Source: Neodontobutis hainanensis (Eukaryota; Chordata; Actinopteri; Gobiiformes; Odontobutidae). Taken from it: a stretch of 64,000 nt of DNA. The notes beneath the pieces were generated by a model, which ran no database searches, had not been told where the DNA came from, and saw only the letters and a program-made list of their open reading frames with translations. The stretch is taken from assembly GCA_024349245.1 (NCBI GenBank), contig JALDNG010000020.1, forward strand, positions 5,417,501 through 5,481,500. The letters are read 5' to 3'. Within the stretch, counting starts at the first letter, position 1, and each line of letters starts with the position of its first letter. Positions 11,601-27,806 of this stretch are shown here, piece by piece. A program made the translations under genes and the position numbers.

Positions 11601-14600
11601 AAATAATAAGCTAGATAACGGAGAATCTTAAGAGACATGTTTCAAAACATTTTTATATTCAGTTGGTGAAATAATTATGTGCTATTGTGGTTATGCTTTT
11701 TATCTATTTTTAGTGTGAACCTAACATGAGAATCTAGACGCAATTCTCCTGATATCCTCCAGAGGACATGTGTGAAAGGGCTGTAGAGACATACATTTGG
11801 TCTCTACTTCTTCTGCAGTGGTACAGTTCAGGTTGGCTCAGTTTGGTAACCCCTAAATGCCTTGCTTTTTCATTGTGCTGGGTCAACCGTTCACTGTCAC
11901 ATTTATTCACTAAAGACAATTTAGATTCACCAATACATGCATGTTTTTGTAAGATGGAATGAATCTGGGATACCTAGAGAAAACCCACAGTATTACAGGA
12001 AACATATGCAACTATACTATACATGTATTCACACTTTATATTTCTACATTGTTAAAGCAGTTTAAATGTTTGCATCACATTTCTTCCATTAGAACACTTG
12101 TGTGACATATTTGTACTTACAGGTCATGAAACATATCCTATTACCTGGAAAGTTGACCTGAGCGTGAACCGGTGCACTGGTGGCAACAGAGGCGTAGACA
12201 AGATGGGGATACTTCAGCCTGAACCAAGCAGCGAGAGAACCTGGGTATGACCCTCCGAACGCCACCCACTTCGTGTTGGTCAGCCCTCGAGCCTCAGCCA
12301 TCACTGTACGGAAGTGAGCCAAGTCGGCTAGAGCCTGGCGACTGCTCAGGAAATGCAGGTTATCTGTGCTAAGGTCACTGTAAAGAGAGTATTTGTCTTT
12401 ACTTGAGTTTTTAATAAAACACATACACTCTTTGCTTTGATTAAGAGGAGATTGTTTTTAAATATATGGCTCCATCTAGTGGTCCAACATTTTTTACATC
12501 AGCTGCTGCTACACTTGTACTGCAAGGGACAAGTTTTAACTAACCAACAAAGCACTGCTTGCGCTAAATTAACAATAACCATCATGTTAACAACTTCATA
12601 TGCACAGTTTTTATAACATCAGTCATTCCATCTATTTGTATATTTTTCAGCAGCTTAAAACATGTTGCTTGTTTATTGATAGGAATTCTGCTCATCTAAT
12701 TACTTAATGCACATCTATTTCCCAGGCAATGTGGAGTTGATAAAACACCATAGTGTTACCAAATATCAGACCCGACATGTGGCGTCCCACATGCTCCCTT
12801 TAGGCCAGTTAATATGCAGCTGTGGCGGATACTAACATAATTATGCAGATGACACTCAAAATTAAAATTCACTCACAGCCGGTGAAAATGGACCAATTGA
12901 TTCACTTTGGAAACAAAACAAAGAAAGTGTCAACATTCTCCTCTAGTCTCTTTATCTAAAATCTAAAAAACAGGTTAGAAATCTAGGGGTCATCATAGAC
13001 TTGAATTTCCACGTCACATTTAGTCAATTACATCATCTGCATTTTATCACCTTAAAAACATTTCCAGAGTCAAAGGGATGATGTCTCAACCAGACCTAGA
13101 GAAACTTATTCATGATTTTATCTCCAGCAGGTTAGATTACTGTAACGGCCTGCTCACTGGTCTCTCAAAACGAGAATTAAGACAGCTGCAGCTTATTCAG
13201 AACGCTGCTGCTCGGGTTCTAACTAACACCAGGAAGTACGACCACATCAGTCCAGGTTTAAAATCTCTGCACTGGCTTCCTGTTGCTCAGAGAATTGACT
13301 TTAAAACAGCAATGCTGGTTTACAAGTCTCCTATTGGTTTAGCACCAGATATATTTCTGTCAATATTAGTTCCTTATAAACCTCCTCGGACTCTGAAAAC
13401 ATCTGGGACAGGCCTTATACTCGTGCCCAGAGTTAGAACTAAACAAGGTTAAGCAGTATTAAGGTTTGATGCAGCAAAAATCTGGAACAGCCTCGACTTT
13501 AAAAATGTTCAAAGGAAAAATAAAAACTTTCTTCTTTAGCTCTGCCTACATTCACTAAAGAAAACTGTGTTGTTTTTTTTTATCTGTCCTCTTCATCTTG
13601 AAATGATAAAAAAAATCTTATTATAAAGCTTGTAAATTGTCTTTTATTTCTGTAAAGTACTTTGAGTTACCCAGTGTATGAATTGTCTATATAAGTAGAA
13701 TTGCCTTGCCTTACACACACTGCTTTCTTCTCATGGACATGTCCAGGGAGAATTTTTGTAGTGCATAGAAGTGTAAAACAAGCCTTTACAATTTAGTGAG
13801 CCCTAGGAAAGACTTCGGTCTTGGTCCCTGTTTTCTTTTATACTGAATTATATGAAGATAGCTGCAAGAGGTCACCCCATGTTTAAAGTAACACACTCAC
13901 TTTGTCGGGTGACTTTTTCCATAGAAACGATGCTCTAGCATTAAACAAAGTGCTCCCACTTTTTCAGCGTAGGTGAGCCAGGTACCATGATCCATCCATG
14001 CTGTATTGGCTGGGCCCTCTCCACCGATCATAAGAAACACAGGACCGTCTGGCTTGAAGAAAGTGTCATTCACAAAGTACCTCTATGTAGGAACAAAGTA
14101 AAGGTTTTTTATTAAGATTTAAATTACATATTTGCTTAAATCTGCACATTTTTTGTTTTATCTTATTTATTTATTTTTAAGACAGCATACATTGTACATT
14201 AAGACTAAGCAACCCAGGACCTTCTTGCTGTGAGGCAGGAGTGCTTACCATTGCAGACTTTGCCTTTAGTTTTTCAATGAAAATTTTTAGATGTGGTTGG
14301 TAGCATTGTTTTTGAAGTGCATATATCAGTGGAAAATCAGAATGCATGTACAGAAATAATACAAATCCACTCACAAAGGTATTTAAGTTATTCAGTTATG
14401 ATTATTTTAAATTTTCTTACATTTCACGTTTAATACTCTCTCCTGTACTGGACACTTAATTATTTAACTTATACTTTTTGGCAAATAGGCAATTTTTTTT
14501 TACTTTCTATTGGGCGGATAAACAAAAAGGAAACTTACTTGCTTCCAGACTCTGGTGTCTGCTCCATTAAAGTGATCCAGCTTCTGAATAAACCATTGCT

Positions 14601-14727
14601 CCTTAACTTCAGTTGTTTGGATATTATGGAATCTTCCAATAAACCTCCCAAATCCCTCCGCAACAGTGAGCATAGAAAATAAAAACAAAACTTTACAAAG
14701 AACAATCCATCTCGATGGAAAAGCCAT
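5679..14727 (-). CDS. prss16: Thymus-specific serine protease (peptidase family S28), complete
   Basis: Secretory/lysosomal serine carboxypeptidase-like enzyme related to lysosomal Pro-X carboxypeptidase; in mammals PRSS16 acts in thymic cortical epithelium on MHC class II peptides. Nine coding exons: 14539-14727, 13901-14082, 12145-12377, 10623-10758, 9314-9428, 7445-7646, 6565-6655, 6241-6443, 5679-5788. Phases close and give 486 aa (human 514). The start MAFPSRWIVLCKVLFLFSML is a signal peptide; an in-frame ATG 30 bases upstream (14757) would bury it. Catalytic triad: Ser about 167 in GGSYPG, Asp about 429 in PNGSIDPWH, His about 454 in GTAHCANM. Other landmarks are VFLMIGGEGPAN and MLEHRFYGKS. 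No frame defect was seen. Introns are long and repeat-bearing. prss16 is transcribed away from psmd2 across a short shared intergenic region. Confidence 0.93.
8964..8985. repeat. (CT)n microsatellite in a prss16 intron
   Basis: A run of about eleven CT dinucleotides. Confidence 0.9.
11867..11995 (-). mobile_element. Degraded SINE fragment in a prss16 intron
   Basis: CACTAAAGACAATTTAGA, then a CATGCATG motif and GAGAAAACCCACAGTA, follow the same order as the middle of the SINE at 34998-35389, with many substitutions. A smaller trace (GACCTTCTTGCTGTGAGGCA) is at about 14216-14238. Confidence 0.5.
12786..13712 (+). mobile_element. L2-like LINE fragment (reverse transcriptase C-terminal part and 3' tail)
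   Basis: The block starts in the RT palm region: the YADDTQ catalytic motif is readable at 12842-12859. After frame breaks it runs into an open segment at 13078-13452 with FISSRLDYCNGLLTGLSKRE, NAAARVLTNTRKYDHISPG and SLHWLPVAQRIDF, hallmark sequences of L2/CR1-type LINEs. The 3' UTR ends with CTTTGAGTTACCCAGTGTAT and TTGCCTTGCCTT. It sits in prss16 intron 2, opposite to the gene. Stops and small deletions make it inactive. A much better copy of the same family is at 29546-30407. Confidence 0.85.
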
Positions 14728-15273
14728 ATTAGAATAAGGAAACTGGTACTTGAGCATGTGATTTAAAAAAAATGGTCATATGACAAGTTTTTGTAATGCT
14801 GCTTTTACAGACTGTTGGAATTTTGAATTCTTTGAAACGCAACAAAAACACGACACAAGCAGACGATTGAATAAACAATAAGTTGATCAAATAGTATCAA
14901 TAGTATTATTTTAATACAAGTTGTTACATTTACAGTTGCTTTAAATGGTACCATCTTATTGACAAGAATAGCCTCCCGCTTTTAATAAACAAATGAACTG
15001 TCAGATGTAGAACTGCCTTGAAAATAATTGTATTGCATTAAAAAAAAATCTGCAACTCTTAAAACAGATGTGGATTAAATGTCTTTCCACACCATGCTTG
15101 TTTTTAATAGTAAGTAGAAGAAGGCGAGCATTGAAGTCAACGCACGAAACACACTACCAGTAGGGGCAGTAAAGAAAATATACGACATTTACTTTGGCAG
15201 TGAAGAAGACACGCTTCCCTTCAGTCAAGTGCACGTCCCTTTCGCTCCGTTGATAGTTCATAGATTTGCAGCT
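14728..15273. promoter_or_regulatory. Shared bidirectional promoter region of prss16 and psmd2
   Basis: The two start codons point away from each other, 546 bases apart, so both promoters must lie here unless a 5' UTR intron exists. No TATA box is obvious on the psmd2 side. The region is AT-rich near prss16 and more GC-balanced near psmd2 (15120-15270). Start sites cannot be fixed from sequence alone. Confidence 0.6.
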
Positions 15274-21062
<5,789 letters not shown>

Positions 21063-21464
21063 ACCCCACTAAACCCTCCACCACCCTCCTTGCTTCTTTT
21101 TTTTTTACCTCCATTTCTCTTGGCAGTTGTTATACCTTTTTATTGTAAGGCTGAAACCAGACAGTCCTCACTGTCTCCTTTTGTCATTCATCTGTGGGCA
21201 TATTTCAGCTGTCTTTAAAAATGAAAGACCAATGTTCTTGGACAATGACAAAAAATTGAGACATTATATTATCCACATAGAGGGAAACCTCACATACATT
21301 TTTTTTTTTTGCTTAATGCCCCAACAACCAGTTGTTCAAATGTGCTGGAGGCAGTTTAAAGTGAAAAAGTCTTGTCATCGGTAAATAAACAAAAACTCAG
21401 TCCACATTAGTTTTTTTCAGATGATCTGCCTCACCATTTGCCGTGGTCATCTTTTGTAATTAGA

Positions 21465-21470
21465 AATAAA
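21465..21470 (+). terminator. psmd2: Polyadenylation signal of psmd2
   Basis: AATAAA about 400 bases after the stop, with a second copy at about 21473. More AATAAA motifs near 21541-21551 could be alternatives. Confidence 0.7.
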
Positions 21471-21499
21471 AAAATAAAAAGTATGTATCATCACGTTTT

Positions 21500-22399
21500 C
21501 TGTTTTGCTTTTTGTTACAGTTCTGTAAAAGTTTAAATCAAAATAAAATAAAACTTGTTTCCACGTGGTTTGATAACATTGTGCTGTGTTGGTTCTGTGC
21601 AAATGCTTTTATAAAATGGGGTCTTAATGTTGATTTTAATTGACTCTCTTCAACTTATTCCTGTTAGGAGTTGTGGATGACTGGAGCCTATCCCAGGAGC
21701 GTTGAACCTAAGACAGTGTTCACCCTGAACAGTTAGTTACTGGGCTATTTTGATAATCATTCACAAATGTACCCTTACAATCTTTCACAAGGGGGAGCCA
21801 TTTAGTCATTCAATTGGATTAGATAAGTAGTTAAAAACATGGCTTAAAAAACATTTCTTAGCTTTGGTGAATTTGTTAAACCAAGACCATCAAACCATGA
21901 CTAAGTAATAGCATGTGATTGTTCTACATTTATTTATAATTACACATGCACTTTGATAAATGCTATAATTTCACATACACTACTTAATTTTACAATAGGT
22001 CTTTACTTTTTAAGTGGGTCACTTATCTTTTAATATACCGTTGAACTGTCACTTTTGAATTTTAGTCTTTTTTTTAATTGTGTAATTTTTCTTTGTTTTT
22101 TGTTTTAATTTATATATTTTTATGACCTGCAAATGCTTTTCTGATTTAAATGTAAAGCACATTGGTTTTATTTTTGGTTGTTGTAATGTGCTATACAAAT
22201 AAAGATTGATTCTTAAACAGTAAGAAGAATTGTGAAATGTCATGTAATTGACACAAACAATCATTATAAACTACAGCCTGGCTAATTGTGTTCTTAATAC
22301 AAAACAATACAAACTCAGAGCAACTTTGAAAGTCTTGAAGATTTACATATTTCTTAGAAAGAAAAAAAAAAAAAACAAAAAAACAGCCTATCACTATGG
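21500..22399. other. psmd2-eif4g1 intergenic region with retroelement debris
   Basis: No coding signal. Contains a decayed SINE trace at 21660-21790 (GACTGGAGCCTATCCCAG) and an L2-type 3' tail at about 22153-22214 (GCACATTGG, then GTGCTATACAAATAAAGATT). The right end should hold the main eif4g1 promoter; ETS-like GGAA/TTCC sites cluster at 22424-22462. Confidence 0.6.
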
Positions 22400-22495
22400 C
22401 AGTTTCACTTGATGGGATTTTGCCGGAATTACCTTGCTACCGGCTTCCGGGAAGATTTTCCGTCCGTCCGGCTCTGCGGACTCAAGGAGAGAAAG
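22400..22495 (+). other. eif4g1: eif4g1 non-coding first exon (start approximate)
   Basis: A GC-richer stretch (CTACCGGCTTCCGGGAAGAT, CCGTCCGTCCGGCTC) ends in a consensus donor, AAAG|GTAAC at 22495/22496. It is placed where the mammalian gene has its distal 5' UTR exon. The 5' boundary is not determinable here. Confidence 0.5.
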
Positions 22496-25400
22496 GTAAC
22501 ACCACGGTCCTTTACTATATTCTCTTTAAAAACACATACATTTTATATACATGCTAAATTGGTATACTTTAGACGCGTTAGCCGAATACACTGACATTTG
22601 TGTCACATTTGGTGTTAAGATATTAGCAGATTTATGGACTTTCAGAGGTTTGTGCTGACTGGTTCCTGCTGTGTTTTCAGGGATTAGCCGCTAGTCGCTC
22701 GTTAGCATTCTGAGCTAATACAACTGTCACTGCCCGATTTGAGTCAGGCATGGTCCTGCCTTTTATTAACAACACCAACGTTATTCTAACAGTTCAAAAA
22801 TAATTAGAATGTATCTCAGAGTTTATTTCCAAAGACCTTTTTCAAAGTAGGTAGAAATTGACGTACAGGACAAATACTCGTCTCATATCAGTTTATTTAT
22901 TTTTAATGTGTCATGTTTTCTTGCACAGTTGTTGTGGCAATGTATATATATGTCCCCACTAACTATTAAGCCCACGTTTTATAATTAACCAGTAAACTGT
23001 TGTAAGTGCGACTTGGATTAAGTGGTGTTTTAATGTTGTTTGTCTGAGTGTTGTTGCCGTATCAAAGATGGCGGACCGGCTCACACATGCGTGGAGCACT
23101 TTTTGAAGCAAATTGGGTAGCGACGCAAATCGGGGAGTGACAACGACGTGGGTGTTCTTTCTTTACTTTAGCATGTCCGGCTAACTGACTAACGCTTGGT
23201 CAAATAACACTTAAACTCCCCCATTAAGATGACGATTAGAGTTGTGTGAAACTTGGGGTGCGGGACAAACGTTAAATGTAGCCTGGCATCACTGGGTCAA
23301 TGTTTTCGCCGGTTAACCACATATGTGTGGCTAACAACCCCACCGTTGGTCACAGCTCACTGCATTGTGGTCCACACGGGCAACGGCTCGTTCAACTATT
23401 AGCTGCGTCGAAGGGCATTAGTTGCTACCGTTATATACTACATTAGTTTTATGTGAGTTTTGACAGCTAGCTACTTCTATTGTAAATGAAATGCATACTG
23501 ATCATTTGATACCTGAGACCATGTGATGGCGTTGGCTAAGCAATGTGAAACCTTATGGTAGGCACTAGGTAAAGTACATGTAAGTAGCAGCTAAGATCTT
23601 ACTTTAAAGTAGAATCATGGTATACTAATGTCTTGTATGTGTAATACACATATAAAGTAGTGTTTTACAAACATCCTCTCGAGTGACTAACATTTCATAA
23701 TGTCAGACTGGCGACCTTTCTCTGATAAAATGCCTTCTTGGCCATTTTACCCAGATTTTTTTATGTTCTTTTGTTCCTTCCATTACTCTCATCTTGGTAT
23801 TGTATAAAAAAAACCTTTCCTTGATGAATTTACATTTCGGTGTTTTGTTTTAAGATTGCCCCTGATCGTTTTACTAAGTTGCTTATGAAATCTGACTAAC
23901 AAAAGCAACTAATTCATTCAAAGGAACGTTTACAAACACGGCCACTAAACAGTTTGTCCCAGGTAGTTGTCAATTTTTTACATGACATGTGTTGAGCCTT
24001 ATTGTGGTTTTGATGAGAGGGATAGGTTTGTGTGTTCAGTCTCTGTTAGAAGCCCTGATGCAAAATTATTTGATTGTCTGGGGTTTACTCTCTACATCCC
24101 GCATCCTTTTTGGTTAATTCCTCGGACACGTAGGCTGTCCAGCTGCTGAATCTGCTGTCAGGTAGCAAGAAATTATTTTTTTTAGCTATGAATTGAACTG
24201 GAATTGTGTGAGATTCATGTGACAACTGCGCATATCTTTACCACTACGCCGTTCTTATCGCTGTAGGGAGTTTTTTATTTCATGTTGCCAGTTAAACGTG
24301 TTGTAAAGTATTGGATCAGGACCACATGGAAATGCTGCATTTGAAAGCTAGTTAGCCACCTTTTTGCTTGACAATCTCCTCTTTCATTGACACTGCGGTC
24401 GTTTTGTGTTACTCATTCAATCGTTCTTGCGGTATGGTTTGCCTTGCATAAATATTTAGCTGTCACGTTGTGCAAGGAGTGAGGTGTGGCTGCACGAAGC
24501 CGGTAGCTAGGCTGTACATCGCGCCAAGAGCTGGAGAAAACACGTGGTTAACCCAGATTGGGCCTAGGAAAGTTAGCAGCGTGGCTAACAGTACAGCATC
24601 CTGACGCACGGCTTTACGCTCAAATATGCAGGAGTTTTGAACAAACCGAGTGAGTTATCTGTGGCGAAACATTATTATTCTGTGCATGGAGCTGTCTTTA
24701 TCGTGTGAGCGTGTACAAGTACGCAGTCAGACACGCCCCTGTGTCATAGCCAAAGAAGTGACCCACACTTGAGGCGTGCGTAATACCGGTGGCATGTCTT
24801 TTTGGTGCGGTATTAACGCCGCAGCTGTCATTTTAAAATGTCATTGAGCCTTATGGCCTGCACAGCATGCGATATCAATGTCTTGTGTGTGTTTGGGAGA
24901 TTTCCTGGTCCCCCCACTCTTTCTGCGGCTGAAGTGCTGCTGATGTTGAGAACTGGACTCATGTGACCTGGGTTGTATTATGGACGCAAAATGGGCGCTG
25001 TTTGCACGTCATACTATAAATCTCATAGTCACCGTTTGTCTAAAGCTTTGTGTAGCATATGTCTGTCTTAAATATATATACTGTTAAATTATCAGGTTTG
25101 TTTGACCAGGAAAAATAGACTGTAATTGCATAATCTAGTGTCATTCATTCTATTGTTACTCACTTCTATTTTGACAATACATATTTTACATTTTGGCATT
25201 TCCTTTAGTTCTGCATTATATATTTCCTTCCTTAGATTTAACTCCATTGTCATTAAATGTAAAAGTACAAGGCAACAAAATGCAGTTTAGTGTCTAACCA
25301 GGAGTGCATTTAAACGGCAAGTGCAGTATATATGTACAGTATGAGCAGGATATAGTAAGTATTTAAGCATTTGTATGACAAAAGTATGCACAGTAGGCTT

Positions 25401-25876
25401 TGTACCGAAATAAATATTACTAGTGTAAATGCATTGTAAAATAGTGTAGGAAGTTTATTGTACTAATAGCTTTTATTGACTAATAAACGTATCGAATTAC
25501 TGATGGAAAAGTAGTTTTTGTTATAGTTGAGGTTCACTCCAAATGTAACCAAGCCAGCCTGCTTTTGTGCCTGACATGAGGACAATCTTCCTATTTTCAA
25601 ATAGAAAGCTTACGTGTGTGTTTTGGAACTGTGTTTGTTCATCAGAGTTCCATTGGGGTGTGGGGCAGAACAGGCTGTGCTGGTGTAATTTTGCCTGGAG
25701 TTAAACTTGACAGTCTCTCACTGCGGTTTCTAAGCCTAAACAATCTAAGTAAAACCACAGTAACACTGAAATTATGAGATGATGTAAATTGTCAACTGTA
25801 ATAATAATGAAATTGCAATTTGTTCATGCATTTAAAGTTTTACACAATTTGTGTAAAGTTTGAGAAAGTGAGTATG

Positions 25877-25879
<3 letters not shown>

Positions 25880-25958
<79 letters not shown>
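25880..25958. repeat. (AT)n microsatellite, about 39 units
   Basis: Uninterrupted TA dinucleotides for about 78 bases. The apparent 97-aa reading frame through it (IYIYIY) is an artefact. Confidence 0.97.
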
Positions 25959-25959
<1 letters not shown>

Positions 25960-26237
25960 CCCTTGTATTACTAAGCAGTTATCTTATAATATAGTTGTAC
26001 AGGACAGGTCATTTACAGCAAACAGACTGTGCTTCCACCCTTCAAGAAGTGACATGATACTTAAAGCCAATGTTTTTTCCGACTTAGAAATGTTCTCACC
26101 TTTTCACTCTTAGCAGGTCACCAAAGTGCATACAGGGGCTATGTAACAGTCGAGGGAGAATATTTCAGCGGCTGGTGGCCTGGTCCCCACGGTGCTACAA
26201 GTCAAACAGACTTGAATGGCTGGCCGGTGTGTCATTA

Positions 26238-26504
26238 TAATAATAATAATCTTTATTTTTATATAGTGCTTTTCCACCTACTGTAGTAGGCACTCAAAGC
26301 ACTTTACATACATTAAACTATTACCAGTGTTACAGAACTTCACTGGAGGCAATGTAGGTTAAGTGTCTTGTCCAAGTACACAACGACAGTATGCAGGTGA
26401 GAGCGGGATGTTATGATGTTTTGGGATGTTTCGAGCGGGGATTGATCCGCCCACCCGCTGGTCAAAAGACGGCCGCTCTACCCACTGAGCTACTCTGCTG
26501 CCCC
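26238..26504 (-). mobile_element. tRNA-derived SINE with L2-like 3' tail
   Basis: Read on the minus strand it begins GGGGCAGCAGAGTAGCTCAG and continues with a tRNA-like A box (TAGCTCAGTGGGTAGAG) and a B box (GATCAATCC). It ends with AAAGCACTATATAAAAATAA and (ATT)n. The tail resembles the 3' end of the L2-like LINEs in this window. Related heads occur at 58518-58732 and 62992-63186. Confidence 0.8.
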
Positions 26505-27609
26505 ATTAGCAGGTTAGTTGGGGACGCCGCCTTTCCTTGACTTTTGTAACTAAAAACACAGCAAAAAATCTGGGGGCCCCTAGAGTGCATCTTTGCAGAC
26601 GCTGCAGGCTGATTTGAACTGATAGCCTGTTCCCTGCAGGGAGACTTTGTGGTGCAAATTTATGTTCCAAGAGTAGTAGATTTTTAAAAAACTTATTCTC
26701 TTTTCGCATTTTCTCATAGCATCTTAAAATGCATCTCTTCCACGTCAGAGAAGGGAATAAAGTCTTGTGAGCCTGTGTGAGTTGTAAGGCCAAAACCCTC
26801 TTTTAACCCTTAGATTGTTTACTCAGCATTTCAGCCAGCACTAAAGACACAGCAAAATCAGCAAGATCAGACTGACTTTCTATGTCAATGAGCCTTTGAA
26901 CTGCTGCTTGTCTTGTCCTGTACTTCTGCTGTTTTACTGCTGTCTTTTAAGCCTTTTTGTCCGGCCTTTAAGTTATGCTCTCCTGTTACCCTTTGCGTGA
27001 ATGGTGGAATAATAGCTTCATACAGCCATATTTGGAGCACAATTTCCTTTATTTTTTTTATTTATTTTTTTTAAACTGAGGAAATTCCTGATTCATCATG
27101 ACTCAGACTTTTTTTTTTTTTTTTTAATAGTGCTACTGCCTTACGTGTGTTACAGGAAAGAAAGGGAGTACTAGGGAGCGTGTCAATTCCAGATATTATG
27201 TAGACAACACCTATAAATACCAAGTGTCTCACTATTGCAACAAGGGGATTGTGAAACAAGAGCAGTGATTACACTTTGGTATCAGAAAATAAACCATCAA
27301 ACTGTGTGTTGATACATCAATGACATTATGTTGTATTTATTTGAAGACTAATTGTTATTGCTCACTTAAAACAAGATATGTTTCATAATTTCCATCAAAA
27401 ACATAGATTGCATTGTGTTTAAAGGGTTTAACAATTTCTAAATGGTAAGCCTCTATATTGTAGTGCTGTTTTGTATAAAAGGCATAATAACTTGAATTGT
27501 TAGTGAAAAGATCTTTAGTTAAAGTCCTTCTTATTCCAGCACCATCAGTTTCAGCATAAGGTATTTGTTATTAATAAAACTAATATAGTTTCTCTTTCTT
27601 TGTTTTCAG

Positions 27610-27658
27610 CAAAACGTATTCTCAGCCTAACAGTACTTTGAGCTGAAAAAACACGATT
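27610..27658 (+). other. eif4g1: eif4g1 49-base 5' UTR exon
   Basis: Bounded by a strong acceptor (TTTGTTTTCAG) and donor (GTAAGT). It contains no ATG and lies just before the first coding exon (27756-27877). Likely the second or a later non-coding exon. Confidence 0.65.
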
Positions 27659-27785
27659 GTAAGTACACCCCTGCCATCAACAAAAACATAGGCTGTTTCT
27701 GTCTGAGTTTGGATACATTGTCATTCATATCATTAACTCTGTTTACTTTCTTCAGATCTGTACACCGGTCCACATCTGCCTCCCC

Positions 27786-27806
27786 ATGCAGATCTCAATG
27801 AAATGA
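27786..27806 (+). promoter_or_regulatory. eif4g1: Six-codon uORF overlapping the eif4g1 start codon (ATGA)
   Basis: ATG at 27786 opens MQISMK and stops at TGA 27804-27806. The main ATG is 27803-27805, so stop and start share ATGA. This arrangement can couple termination with restart or lower initiation at the main ATG. Only the arrangement is seen; its use is inference. Confidence 0.7.

Larger units (their letters stand above)
22496..27609 (+). other. eif4g1 first intron (5.1 kb)
   Basis: No coding exon was recognised. The first half is relatively CpG-rich and holds a YY1-type core (AAGATGGCGGAC at about 23065) that could mark another start site. The second half holds the (AT)n tract at 25880-25958 and a SINE at 26238-26504. 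Alternative non-coding exons may be hidden here. Confidence 0.5.

Noticed and set aside
14728..14757. Upstream in-frame ATG for prss16 (MLKYQFPYSN-)
   Set aside because: It would place ten residues before a clean signal peptide. The MAFPSRW start at 14727 gives the expected family length and topology. It cannot be fully excluded.
25820..26113. 97-aa frame with IYIYIY repeats
   Set aside because: Direct translation of the (AT)n microsatellite.
26430..26504. tRNA gene on the minus strand
   Set aside because: A and B boxes are present but the sequence runs into a SINE body and related heads occur at 58.7 and 63.1 kb. No tRNA-like cloverleaf acceptor stem was found.
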